A program made the position numbers and the translations under genes. This document shows positions 21,445-29,962 of a DNA stretch of 64,000 nucleotides, in pieces. How positions within the stretch are numbered: position 1 is the first letter of the stretch; every line of letters begins with the position of its first letter. The notes beneath the pieces were generated by a model. The model was not told where the DNA came from. It saw only the letters and a list, made by a program, of their open reading frames with translations, and searched no databases. The stretch is from assembly GCF_001642835.1 (NCBI RefSeq), contig NZ_LXEI01000006.1, forward strand, positions 186,001 to 250,000. Direction: 5' to 3'. Source of the DNA: Pseudotamlana agarivorans. GTDB lineage: Bacteria > Bacteroidota > Bacteroidia > Flavobacteriales > Flavobacteriaceae.

Positions 21445-22236
21445 ATGAGCGATTTACTCAAAGTGCCAACCATGGAAGAATTTATGGCGCAAGGAAAACA
21501 ACCAGAAATATTATTTTGGGTAGGTTCTGCAGGTAGTTTTGACGATAGAGCTAAAAAAATTACACGAGCATTTGTTAAGATATTAAACAAAGCCAATGTA
21601 GATTTCGCCGTATTAGGAACCGAAGAAAGCAATACAGGAGATATCGCTAAACGAGCTGGAAATGAGTTTTTATTTCAAATGCAGGCCGTTACCAATATCG
21701 AAGTGCTTAATGCTTACGACATTAAAAAAATTGTAACTTGCGATCCGCATTCCTTTAATTGTTTAAAAAATGAATACCCTGGTTTGGGTGGTGTTTATGA
21801 AGTCATTCATCATACACAATATATCAATGAACTTATAGCTTCTGGTCGTTTAAAAGTTGAAGGCGATTTATACAAAGGCAAGAAAATTACGTTTCACGAT
21901 CCTTGTTATTTAGGTAGAGCAAATAATGAATACGAAGCACCTCGCGATGTTTTAAAACAAACCAATGCCCAGCTTGTCGAAATGAAACGACATAAACGCA
22001 CCGCTTTATGTTGTGGGGCAGGAGGCGCTCAAATGTTTAAAGAACCCGAAAAAGGTGATAAGGATGTAAATGTGCTTAGAACAGAAGATGCGTTAGAAAC
22101 ACGTCCAGATATTATTGCTACGGGTTGTCCGTATTGCAATACCATGATGACCGATGGGGTAAAGGCTAAAGAAAAAGAAGCCGAGGTTAAAGTTCTAGAT
22201 ATTGCAGAACTTATTGCCAATACATTAAACCTTTAA
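21445..22236 (+). CDS. CCG-domain (Fe-S)-binding protein, heterodisulfide-reductase subunit B-like
   Basis: A 263-residue cytoplasmic protein, the partner half of the membrane Fe-S protein upstream. The C-terminal CCG domain is complete: FHDPCYLGRANNEYE and the double-Cys motif ALCCGAGG near residue 192, with a further GCPYC. The N-terminal CCG repeat is degenerate (VTCDPHSFNCLKNEYP). In HdrB-like proteins these cysteines hold an unusual 4Fe-4S centre used in disulfide or quinone chemistry. A REP-like repeat and about 160 bases separate it from its partner, so expression may be partly uncoupled. Confidence 0.88.
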   Translation: MSDLLKVPTMEEFMAQGKQPEILFWVGSAGSFDDRAKKITRAFVKILNKANVDFAVLGTEESNTGDIAKRAGNEFLFQMQAVTNIEVLNAYDIKKIVTCDPHSFNCLKNEYPGLGGVYEVIHHTQYINELIASGRLKVEGDLYKGKKITFHDPCYLGRANNEYEAPRDVLKQTNAQLVEMKRHKRTALCCGAGGAQMFKEPEKGDKDVNVLRTEDALETRPDIIATGCPYCNTMMTDGVKAKEKEAEVKVLDIAELIANTLNL

Positions 22237-22376
22237 TCTGTCATTAAAAATAGTTGTAAGAATAAAATAACGCCTTACCATCGTTGTTTAAATGATAGTA
22301 TTACGCTTCAATAAAGAAAGTTTTAATCAACTTTTGAGACCAATAAAATAATAATAAACGTAAATTTCCATATATC

Positions 22377-22862
22377 ATGTTAGTCGATTTTAATAGCTTG
22401 CCAGAAGAATCTCGAGTTTGGATTTACCAAGCCAATCGTTCTTTTTCAGAAGAAGAATTAGAAGAAATTCAAGCCAAATTAAACACCTTTATTGAAAATT
22501 GGACGGCTCATGGTAGTGACTTACATGCAGGATATATTCTAAAATACAAACGCTTTATAGTTATTGGTTTAGATCAATCACAAGCGAAGGCTACAGGTTG
22601 TTCAGTCGATAGCTCTGTGCATTTTATTCAACAGTTAGAAAAAGACTATAACGTCGATTTAATGGACAAAATGAATGTTTCCTATAAGCAAGGGGAGTAT
22701 GTAGCGCATAAAACACTTACCGATTTTAGAAAAATGGCTAAAGATAAAGCGGTTTCAAAAAATACTATTGTTTTCAATAATTTAGTCACTACCGTGGCCG
22801 AATTTAACGAAAGTTGGGAAGTTCCAGCAAGCGAGAGCTGGCACAGTCGTTTTGTTAAATAG
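22377..22862 (+). CDS. Conserved flavobacterial protein of unknown function
   Basis: A 161-residue soluble protein beginning MLVDFNSLPEESRVWIYQAN. From memory, related flavobacterial proteins are often labelled 'ABC transporter ATPase', but there is no Walker A loop, signature or Walker B here, so that label has no support. It is acidic, has Trp-rich ends (WIYQANR; SWHSRFVK) and no signal peptide or membrane segment. It follows the Fe-S gene pair by 140 bases in the same direction. No function is assigned. Confidence 0.8.
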   Translation: MLVDFNSLPEESRVWIYQANRSFSEEELEEIQAKLNTFIENWTAHGSDLHAGYILKYKRFIVIGLDQSQAKATGCSVDSSVHFIQQLEKDYNVDLMDKMNVSYKQGEYVAHKTLTDFRKMAKDKAVSKNTIVFNNLVTTVAEFNESWEVPASESWHSRFVK

Positions 22863-22919
22863 TTTACGAGTTCTACTAAGCTTTTTTTAATATTCTCTAC
22901 ATTTTTTAGTTTTTTCTTA

Positions 22920-22944
22920 TTTATTAAGAATTATTCTTAATAAA
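22920..22944. promoter_or_regulatory. 25-bp perfect palindrome, candidate operator of the imelysin island
   Basis: The arms TTTATTAAGAAT (22920-22931) and ATTCTTAATAAA (22933-22944) are exact inverse complements around one central T. It sits just upstream of the TTTG of the imelysin promoter. Length and AT-rich symmetry resemble Fur/DtxR-class boxes; the regulator is inferred, not identified. Confidence 0.65.
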
Positions 22945-22949
22945 GTTTT

Positions 22950-22976
22950 TTTGTGTCATAAAAGAAAATATATTTG
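22950..22976 (+). promoter_or_regulatory. Promoter of the imelysin island
   Basis: TATATTTG at 22969-22976 matches TAnnTTTG exactly. TTTG at 22950-22953 lies 15 bases upstream, shorter than the usual spacing, which could mean dependence on an activator. The ATG at 23015 follows after 38 bases. Confidence 0.6.
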
Positions 22977-23014
22977 CACCTCTATTTATAAGAAGTCTAA
23001 ATAAAAACTAACAA

Positions 23015-24232
23015 ATGAAATTTAATTTAACCAAACTATTTTACCTATTAACCCTAGGATTATTTATGGTATCATGTTCTAGTGATGATGATGCTACAAG
23101 CCCATCAAATGACACTGAAAAATCAGAGTTTATAGAAACCTATGCAAAAATAGCATCGGAAAACTATAAAGATACTTATGATACTGCAGTTGCTATGAAG
23201 TCTAAAATTGACGCATTCATTGCAGCACCAAGCGAATCAACTTTAACAGACGCAAGAAACGCTTGGTTATACGCCAGAGATTTTTACGGACAAACAGAAG
23301 CTTATCGTGAAGCTAACGGGCCTATTGATAATGAAGACTTATTAGGGACTGAAGGTCAAATTAACGCTTGGCCATTAGACGAAGGTTATATTGATTATGT
23401 TGCCAATGGAGCAGGAGGTGTAGTTCAAAATGGGTTAATTGGCGATACTAGTTTTGATCTTACAGAGGAAAATATTATCAATAAAAACGAATTTGGTAAA
23501 GATGATAACATTTCTACAGGATGGCACGCTATCGAGTTTTTACTTTGGGGACAAGATTTAAACTACGATCCTGTTAAAGACACTTACGATAATTATGCTG
23601 TTTCTGGTGAAAGACCTTTTACAGATTATACAACAGCAGATTTTGCTGAAAGAAGAAAAACATACTTGCAAATTGTAACTAATTTATTAGTTAATGATTT
23701 AAAAGACTTAAATGATGCTTGGGCATCAGGAGGCGATTACCGCAAAACATTTGAAGCTTTACCAGTTGATGAAGCTTTAACTAACATATTAAATGGTATC
23801 GGATTTATTTCTAATGGTGAAATAGCAGCAGAGCGTATCATTCCTGCTATCGACGAAGGTCAAGAAAACGAACATTCTTGTTTTTCAGATAATACAAACC
23901 AAGATATGTGGGCTAATGTTCATGGTATTAATAACATCATTATTGGAAGCTATACCACCGAAAGTGGTGCTAAAATTGAAGGTTTGTCTTTAATCGATCT
24001 TGTAGCTGATGAAAACTCTGAAGTTGCCGATAAACTAGAAACGAAAGCTTCAGAAACCATTTCTAAATTAAATGCGTTATTAAATTTAGGGAAAAATTTT
24101 GATGAAATTATTAGCGAAGAATCATTAGGTTCTAATGGCCCTGCCGAACAATTATCAGAAGCTTTAAAAGCTCAAAGTAAAGAAATTGCTGAAGCAGCAT
24201 CAACTTTAGGTGTTTCTATTACTATAGAATAA
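23015..24232 (+). CDS. Imelysin-family (M75) lipoprotein
   Basis: A 405-residue lipoprotein: the signal MKFNLTKLFYLLTLGLFMVSC ends at the lipidated Cys and is followed by SSDDD, the acidic type of sequence that directs Bacteroidota lipoproteins to the cell surface. The imelysin domain spans most of the protein, with the GxHxxE motif intact as GWHAIEFLLWGQD (Gly169, His171, Glu174). Related imelysins (IrpA, EfeO/EfeM) are induced by iron limitation and are thought to bind metal; M75 peptidase activity is doubtful. It heads an island with a di-heme protein and a second imelysin, and its promoter carries a large palindrome. Confidence 0.93.
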   Translation: MKFNLTKLFYLLTLGLFMVSCSSDDDATSPSNDTEKSEFIETYAKIASENYKDTYDTAVAMKSKIDAFIAAPSESTLTDARNAWLYARDFYGQTEAYREANGPIDNEDLLGTEGQINAWPLDEGYIDYVANGAGGVVQNGLIGDTSFDLTEENIINKNEFGKDDNISTGWHAIEFLLWGQDLNYDPVKDTYDNYAVSGERPFTDYTTADFAERRKTYLQIVTNLLVNDLKDLNDAWASGGDYRKTFEALPVDEALTNILNGIGFISNGEIAAERIIPAIDEGQENEHSCFSDNTNQDMWANVHGINNIIIGSYTTESGAKIEGLSLIDLVADENSEVADKLETKASETISKLNALLNLGKNFDEIISEESLGSNGPAEQLSEALKAQSKEIAEAASTLGVSITIE

Positions 24233-24279
24233 GCTTAAAATAAATATTTAAGGTTAGTATAAAAACTGATATCGTAAAC

Positions 24280-24319
24280 AAAACTGAAGTCCTTTATTTG
24301 GGCTTCAGTTTTACTTTTT
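24280..24319 (+). terminator. Terminator between imelysin and the DUF1111 gene
   Basis: A 13-bp stem with one G-T pair: AAAACTGAAGTCC (24280-24292) with GGGCTTCAGTTTT (24300-24312), loop of 7, then ACTTTTTT. It probably lowers read-through from the imelysin gene. The next promoter starts inside it. Confidence 0.85.
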
Positions 24320-24327
24320 TACATTTG
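24297..24327 (+). promoter_or_regulatory. Promoter of the DUF1111 gene, embedded in the terminator
   Basis: TTTG at 24297-24300 (loop and first stem base of the terminator), 19 bases, then TACATTTG at 24320-24327: an exact fit to the Bacteroidota consensus. The ATG is 15 bases further at 24343. Confidence 0.72.
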
Positions 24328-24342
24328 CCAAAATTTTTTCTT

Positions 24343-25752
24343 ATGAAATACGTTTTCTGTTGTATTTTATTTATCTCAATACTTTCATGTGATTCCGATA
24401 CATTTACAGAACAAGATTATATCGATATAAATTATGAAATAGGAGAAGAAAACTTAGTCTCTCATCTATCTATTGAAGCCTTCACGGCAGATAAAGCTTT
24501 TGGCAGAGGAATTCCAGAATTAACAAACTTAGAGTCTTCTTTTTTTGGTATAGGTAATGCCATGTTTGACCAAAGTTGGGTGTCGGCGCCAGCCACAACA
24601 ACCTCTAGAGATGGATTAGGGCCGCTTTTTAACGCGCGAGCGTGTAGTGGGTGCCATTTAAGAGATGGTAGAGGAAAACCGCTTTTAGAAAGTGGCGCGA
24701 ATTCTGAAGGGTTTTTAATCCGCTTAAGTCATGGTAATAATGAAATGACAGGTCCCATTGCTTTGTTTAATTATGGCGGCCAATTACAAGATAATTCCAA
24801 TCTAGGCATAAAGAACGAAGGTCAAATACAAGTCGCTTTTGAATTGATTTCTGGCGAATACCCAGATGGTACAGCTTTCGAATTGCGAAATCCAACATAT
24901 ACCATTGCAAACGAAAACTATGGCAGTCTTGGAGCAGCCGAACAATCACCCAGAGTAGGGCAACAGGTTATCGGTTTAGGATTTATTGATGCCCTAAGTG
25001 AAGCTAGTATTTTAGTCAATGAAGATATTAATGATGCTGATGGCGATGGTATTTCAGGAAAAGCAAATTGGGTTTGGAATGTAAAAGCAAATAAAAATAC
25101 CATAGGCAAATTTGGTTGGAAAGCCAATCAGCCAACCCTGGAGCAGCAAGTAGCAGGAGCTTTAAATGGCGATATGGGATTAACTACAAGTATATTTCCA
25201 GATGAAAACTGTCCTGATGGAGTAGATTGTTCTACCCTTTATAATGGTGTAAATGAAGGTGATTCTGTAGAGATTCCAGATACACAATTTAGCCGATTAA
25301 TGTTGTACCAAGCAGCAATTTCGGTTCCTATACGTAGAGACTTCAAAAATGTCGATGTTTTAAAAGGAAAAAAACTGTTTAATGATTTGGCTTGTGTTTC
25401 TTGTCATGTTAATGATTTTACCACCAGTTCATATGACTTATTACCACAGATTAGTGGAGTAAAAATTCGTCCTTATTCAGATTTTTTACTGCATGATATG
25501 GGCGATGCATTAGCAGATAACAGAGGTGACTTTTTAGCCAATGGAAACGAATGGCGTACCCAACCTTTATGGGGGCTTGGTTTGATTGAAATGGTAAACG
25601 GCCATACATTTTTATTACATGATGGGCGTGCACGAAATATTGAAGAAGCTATTTTATGGCATGGTGGCGAAGCTGAAAAGTCTAAAACAGATTTTATGAA
25701 TTTGTCTAAAGTTGAACGTGAACACCTTCTTAGTTTTTTAAATTCTTTATAA
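24343..25752 (+). CDS. Di-heme c-type cytochrome lipoprotein, DUF1111 (thiol-oxidoreductase-like) family
   Basis: A 469-residue exported lipoprotein (MKYVFCCILFISILSC, then DSD) with two c-type heme sites: CSGCH at residues 101-105 and CVSCH at 351-355. The fold is that of the DUF1111 family, distantly related to cytochrome c peroxidases, and such genes often accompany imelysins in putative iron or copper uptake loci. A Ca-binding-like stretch (NDADGDGISGKANWVWN) lies near residue 230. A longer reading from TTG 24298 would start inside a terminator and is rejected. It ends one base before the second imelysin gene, so these two are coupled. Confidence 0.92.
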   Translation: MKYVFCCILFISILSCDSDTFTEQDYIDINYEIGEENLVSHLSIEAFTADKAFGRGIPELTNLESSFFGIGNAMFDQSWVSAPATTTSRDGLGPLFNARACSGCHLRDGRGKPLLESGANSEGFLIRLSHGNNEMTGPIALFNYGGQLQDNSNLGIKNEGQIQVAFELISGEYPDGTAFELRNPTYTIANENYGSLGAAEQSPRVGQQVIGLGFIDALSEASILVNEDINDADGDGISGKANWVWNVKANKNTIGKFGWKANQPTLEQQVAGALNGDMGLTTSIFPDENCPDGVDCSTLYNGVNEGDSVEIPDTQFSRLMLYQAAISVPIRRDFKNVDVLKGKKLFNDLACVSCHVNDFTTSSYDLLPQISGVKIRPYSDFLLHDMGDALADNRGDFLANGNEWRTQPLWGLGLIEMVNGHTFLLHDGRARNIEEAILWHGGEAEKSKTDFMNLSKVEREHLLSFLNSL

Positions 25753-25753
25753 T

Positions 25754-26824
25754 ATGAAAAAGTTTATTTTTTGTTTAATAGCAGTTGTTTTTGTATTTAA
25801 TTCTTGTCAAAAGGATGATGATTCAACAAAACAACAACCCATAGATACATTTCATGAAGATTACTATGCTGAAAATATTCTACCAGCATTAAACAATTTT
25901 AAAACTGAAATAGAAGTACAATTTAAGCTTTCAGAAACCTTTAAAGCCGAGCCTACCGAAGATAATTTTAAAAATTTGCAAGCGCAATGGTTAAATACAG
26001 CTAAGACTTTTTCTAAAACCCGTGCGTATAATTTGGTAGCTGTTAAATCTAAGTTTTTTGATATTCTTATTTATAATTTAGTGACAAACCCAGATCAAAT
26101 TGAAGTAAATATCAATGAAAAAGCAGTTTATGATACCGATTATGTCGCTTCAAAAAGTACGGTAACTAAAGGTTTGGGGGCTATTGAGTATCTTTTGTTC
26201 AACAATCAAGATTCTGATTCTGCATGGAATCTACTTCAAAATGATGCTTTTAGAATAGATTATATGATTGGGGTTACTCAAGAAGTTTTAAGACAGGCCA
26301 ATTTGTTAATTGATTTCTGGGAAGCAGGCTATAAAGATACTTTTATAAATGCTCGAAGCGTGTCATGTATAGAAAATGCACGTTGTTTGGCTTTTAATCA
26401 ACTTATTAATATTCTTGATGTAACAAGAGTGACTAAAGTTGGAAAACCATCTGGTTTAGAAGACTCTAGTAGTGCCACTTTAGAATCATTGGAAGCTTAT
26501 AGAAGTGGGAGTTCGTTAGCGCTTATACGAAGCACTATAGAGGAGGTAGAATATGCCTATTCTTTAAGTCCTGCTAATTTTTCCAATGTTGTTAATGATA
26601 TTGCAGATTCTAATCAAATATCAAACGAGATTGATAAAACCTTTGAAGCCGTTTATACGCATATTGATGCTATAGATACGAGTTTGTACGAGGCTATTTC
26701 AAATGATAATCCTAATGTAGAATTGCTTTATAATTCGTTATTTGATTTGGTTAAATATTTTTCAGTAGATGCTGCAAGCGTTTTATCTGTTACTGTTTTA
26801 CCAACAGACAATGATGGCGATTAA
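25754..26824 (+). CDS. Second imelysin-family lipoprotein with degenerate metal motif
   Basis: A 356-residue lipoprotein (MKKFIFCLIAVVFVFNSC followed by QKDDD, an acidic surface-export-type signal). It has the imelysin fold, but the GxHxxE motif reads GLGAIEYLLF (Gly140, Gly142, Glu145), so the His is lost. It may be a structural or haem/metal-delivering partner of the first imelysin and the di-heme protein rather than a metal binder of the same type. It begins one base after the DUF1111 stop and has no promoter of its own that can be seen. The tail ends in an acidic DNDGD. Confidence 0.88.
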   Translation: MKKFIFCLIAVVFVFNSCQKDDDSTKQQPIDTFHEDYYAENILPALNNFKTEIEVQFKLSETFKAEPTEDNFKNLQAQWLNTAKTFSKTRAYNLVAVKSKFFDILIYNLVTNPDQIEVNINEKAVYDTDYVASKSTVTKGLGAIEYLLFNNQDSDSAWNLLQNDAFRIDYMIGVTQEVLRQANLLIDFWEAGYKDTFINARSVSCIENARCLAFNQLINILDVTRVTKVGKPSGLEDSSSATLESLEAYRSGSSLALIRSTIEEVEYAYSLSPANFSNVVNDIADSNQISNEIDKTFEAVYTHIDAIDTSLYEAISNDNPNVELLYNSLFDLVKYFSVDAASVLSVTVLPTDNDGD

Positions 26825-26996
26825 GTTTAAGTAAATCTTTGTTTGAACAAACTATTTAATTTACGGATATACGATTTCAAGCTTTGTTGTTTATAAAGAT
26901 GTTATAAATCTATCATAAAGTCTTTTCATCTTCCTATTAAAAGTGGTATTTTGGCATGGTTTTTAACAACTACAAATCCCTTATAAATTCACTTTT

Positions 26997-29912
26997 ATGC
27001 GTCAGCTATTTAAATTAAGTTTTTTTTGTTTAGTAACAGTTTTAGGTTTCGCACAAAACACAAAAAATCCATTACTATCTAAAGACATAGAATCTCAAAA
27101 AAAATGGGTAGATAGTATTTATAATTCCATGACTTTAGCCGAAAAAGTGGGGCAGCTTTATATGGTTCAAGTGATGTCTAATCAAAGTGATGCCTCACAT
27201 AAAAAGGTTATCGATGATATTAAAAAGCATCATATAGGTGGTATTATTTATTCAAAAGGAGGTCCATACCGACAAGCTAAATTAAATAACGAATTACAAG
27301 CCATTTCTAAAGTACCTATGCTCATAGGCATGGATGCTGAGTGGGGTTTAAGTATGCGATTAGATTCAACCTATGCATTTCCTTGGAATATGACTCTTGG
27401 AGCTATTAAAGACAACAAACTTGTCGAGCAGGTAGGAAAGCATATAGGAGAGCATTGCAAACGATTAGGCGTTCATTTTAATTTTGCTCCAGATGTCGAT
27501 ATCAATACAAACCCTAAGAACCCTATTATAGGAAATCGCTCTTTTGGTGAAGACCGCTATAACGTTACCGATAAGGCCTCTGCATTTATGAAAGGTATGC
27601 AAGGTGCTGGGGTTTTAGCTAATGCCAAACATTTTCCAGGACATGGTGATACCTCTCAAGATTCACATAAAACACTACCTACAATAAATTTTGATAAAGA
27701 ACGTATCGAAGCTGTCGAGTTGTTTCCTTATAAGCAATTAATTAACGAAAATCTTTCCAGTGTTATGGTGGCACACTTAAATGTGCCAAGTTTAGAGCCA
27801 CGTGAAAATTACCCATCGTCTTTATCTAAAAATATAGTTACAGGTATTCTTAAAGAAGAGTTAGGTTTTAAAGGCTTAATTTTTACCGATGCATTAACTA
27901 TGAAAGGGGCAGCCGATTTTAGTGAAACCGGTGATATCGATTTGGCAGCCTTTCAAGCAGGTAATGATGTGATGCTCATGTCTGAGGATGTTGGAATTGG
28001 TGTTGGTAAAATTATGGAAGCCTATAATAGTGGCGAAATTAGCGATGCGCGTTTAGAGCTTTCAGTGAAAAAGATTCTTCAAGCAAAGTATAAGGTTGGT
28101 TTGAATAATTATGCACCAATTTCATTGACTAATCTAGCTCAAGATTTAAACCGTTTGGAGGATGACATGCTTTATGAAGAGCTTATGGAGAATGCCTTCA
28201 CCATCGTAAAAAATGATAACAATTTACTTCCATTACAGGAATTAGAAACCAAGTCTGTAGCCTATGTGAAGTTAGGAGATGACTCAGGAACGGCTTTTTA
28301 TGATGAACTAAAGAAATACATGAAAGTTCATGCGATTTCAGCCGATAATATAGGTGATCTACTAGGGAAATTACAAGCGTATAATACGGTTATTATTGGT
28401 TTTCATCGTTCGAATGATAGTCCTTGGAAATCTTATGAATTCAGTGAAGTAGAAAGCATCTGGATTGAAGAAATTGCGAAAAGACATACAGTGATATTAG
28501 ATGCTTTTGTAAAGCCTTATGCTTTAGCAGATTTAAAAAGCATCACCAATATTGAAAGTATTGTAGTGAGCTATCAAAATAGTGTTATTGCTCAGCAAAA
28601 ATCGGCGCAACTTATTTTTGGAGCTTTTGGTTCTAAAGGGAAGCTACCTGTTAGTATTGGTAATTATTTCCCAGTTGATTTTGGTTTTCAAACACCAAAT
28701 ATTAAACGACTAGGATATACGATCCCGGAACGTGTTGGTGTAAATTCAAAAAAGCTTGCGAAAATTGACGAGATAGCCGAGTATGCCGTAAAAAAAAAAA
28801 TGACCCCGGGAATACAACTTCTCGTCGCTAGAAAAGGTAAAGTCATCTACAGTAAAAACTTTGGAAAGCATACTTATTCCGGAAATGAAGAAGTGAGTTT
28901 TGATGATATATATGATGTCGCATCGCTTACAAAGATATTAGCTACCCTCCCTTTAGTGATGGAGCTTGAAGAGAAAGGACTTATTACTTTAGACACCAAA
29001 CTATCTGAAGTTTTACAAGATTATAAAAACTCCAACAAAAAGGATGTGACTTTCAAAAGTATGTTGTCACATTACGCACGTTTAAAACCCTGGGAGCCGT
29101 TTTATTATCACACTTTAGATAAAACTAAACATCCAAGTGAAAAATATTATAGAAAAACGAAAAGTGATTCTTTTAATGTTGAAGTAGCTAAAAACCTATT
29201 TATGCGCACTGATTATCAGGATTCTATTCCAGATATTATACGCGATTCTGAGTTGTTAAACAGACTGACTTACCGATACAGTGACTTCCCTTATTATATT
29301 TTAAAGAAATTTATTGAGCAACATTACGACAGAACATTAGATCAATTAGCGAATTCTCATTTTTATGAACCACTAGGGGCTAATTATACGACTTATAACC
29401 CTTATCATACAATAAGTAGTAAAAAAATTGTACCTACAGAAGTGGATGATTATTATAGGTATCAAACCGTTCATGGCTATGTGCATGATATGGGTGCAGC
29501 TATGCAAAATGGTATTGGTGGTCATGCAGGACTGTTTAGTAATGCTAACGATGTAGCTAAAATTATGCAAATGTATTTGCAAAAAGGATATTACGGTAAT
29601 AAGCGTTTTTTTAAAGAAGAAACCTTCGATAAATTTAACACGCGTTATTACTTAAATAAAGAAAATAGACGAGCAATTGGTTTTGATAAACCGCAATTAT
29701 CGGGTAGTGGTCCAACCTGCGGATGTGTACCTATGAGTAGCTTCGGACACTCAGGATTTACCGGTACATACGCTTGGGCAGATCCGGAAAATGAGCTTGT
29801 TTATGTGTTTTTAGCTAATAGAACTTATCCGAGTTCAGAATCAAACCTGTTACTCCGAGCGAATATTAGAACAGATATTCAAAAATTGATTTACGAGGCT
29901 ATTGAAAATTAA
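26997..29912 (+). CDS. Exported fusion of glycoside hydrolase family 3 and serine beta-lactamase-like hydrolase
   Basis: A 971-residue protein with a signal peptide (MRQLFKLSFFCLVTVLGFAQ). Residues about 30-370 are a GH3 domain close to NagZ beta-N-acetylglucosaminidase: the acid/base motif KHFPGHGDTSQDSH and the nucleophile Asp298 in FTDALTMKGA. Residues about 600-965 are a class C beta-lactamase-like domain with Ser643-x-x-Lys646 (ASLTK) and RYSD near the second motif. GH3/beta-lactamase fusions are common in Bacteroidota and may recycle or remodel peptidoglycan, cutting both glycan and peptide. A run of 11 A at 28790-28800 marks the seam between modules. Substrates are inferred. Confidence 0.92.
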   Translation: MRQLFKLSFFCLVTVLGFAQNTKNPLLSKDIESQKKWVDSIYNSMTLAEKVGQLYMVQVMSNQSDASHKKVIDDIKKHHIGGIIYSKGGPYRQAKLNNELQAISKVPMLIGMDAEWGLSMRLDSTYAFPWNMTLGAIKDNKLVEQVGKHIGEHCKRLGVHFNFAPDVDINTNPKNPIIGNRSFGEDRYNVTDKASAFMKGMQGAGVLANAKHFPGHGDTSQDSHKTLPTINFDKERIEAVELFPYKQLINENLSSVMVAHLNVPSLEPRENYPSSLSKNIVTGILKEELGFKGLIFTDALTMKGAADFSETGDIDLAAFQAGNDVMLMSEDVGIGVGKIMEAYNSGEISDARLELSVKKILQAKYKVGLNNYAPISLTNLAQDLNRLEDDMLYEELMENAFTIVKNDNNLLPLQELETKSVAYVKLGDDSGTAFYDELKKYMKVHAISADNIGDLLGKLQAYNTVIIGFHRSNDSPWKSYEFSEVESIWIEEIAKRHTVILDAFVKPYALADLKSITNIESIVVSYQNSVIAQQKSAQLIFGAFGSKGKLPVSIGNYFPVDFGFQTPNIKRLGYTIPERVGVNSKKLAKIDEIAEYAVKKKMTPGIQLLVARKGKVIYSKNFGKHTYSGNEEVSFDDIYDVASLTKILATLPLVMELEEKGLITLDTKLSEVLQDYKNSNKKDVTFKSMLSHYARLKPWEPFYYHTLDKTKHPSEKYYRKTKSDSFNVEVAKNLFMRTDYQDSIPDIIRDSELLNRLTYRYSDFPYYILKKFIEQHYDRTLDQLANSHFYEPLGANYTTYNPYHTISSKKIVPTEVDDYYRYQTVHGYVHDMGAAMQNGIGGHAGLFSNANDVAKIMQMYLQKGYYGNKRFFKEETFDKFNTRYYLNKENRRAIGFDKPQLSGSGPTCGCVPMSSFGHSGFTGTYAWADPENELVYVFLANRTYPSSESNLLLRANIRTDIQKLIYEAIEN
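28790..28800 (+). other. Run of 11 A at the domain boundary of the GH3/beta-lactamase gene
   Basis: The tract reads GTA AAA AAA AAA ATG in frame (Val598-Lys-Lys-Lys-Met602). Loss of one A gives an immediate TGA; gain of one A gives a TAG after 11 further codons. Either slip would release the GH3 module without the hydrolase module. Confidence 0.8.
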
Positions 29913-29929
29913 TATTTAAAATTTAAGAT

Positions 29930-29945
29930 TTTACGCTAGCGTAAA
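29930..29945. promoter_or_regulatory. 16-bp perfect palindrome just upstream of bshA
   Basis: TTTACGCT (29930-29937) is the exact inverse complement of AGCGTAAA (29938-29945). It ends 17 bases before the bshA ATG and 18 bases after the preceding stop. There is no T run, so it looks like a protein-binding site rather than a terminator. Confidence 0.45.
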
Positions 29946-29962
29946 GACTCATAATTGAAAAC

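Noticed and set aside
22377-22862. ABC transporter ATPase label for the 161-residue protein
   Set aside because: No Walker A, signature or Walker B is present and the protein is too short for an ATPase domain.
24298-24342. Longer start (TTG) for the DUF1111 gene
   Set aside because: It lies inside the terminator and would precede the lipoprotein signal that starts at ATG 24343.
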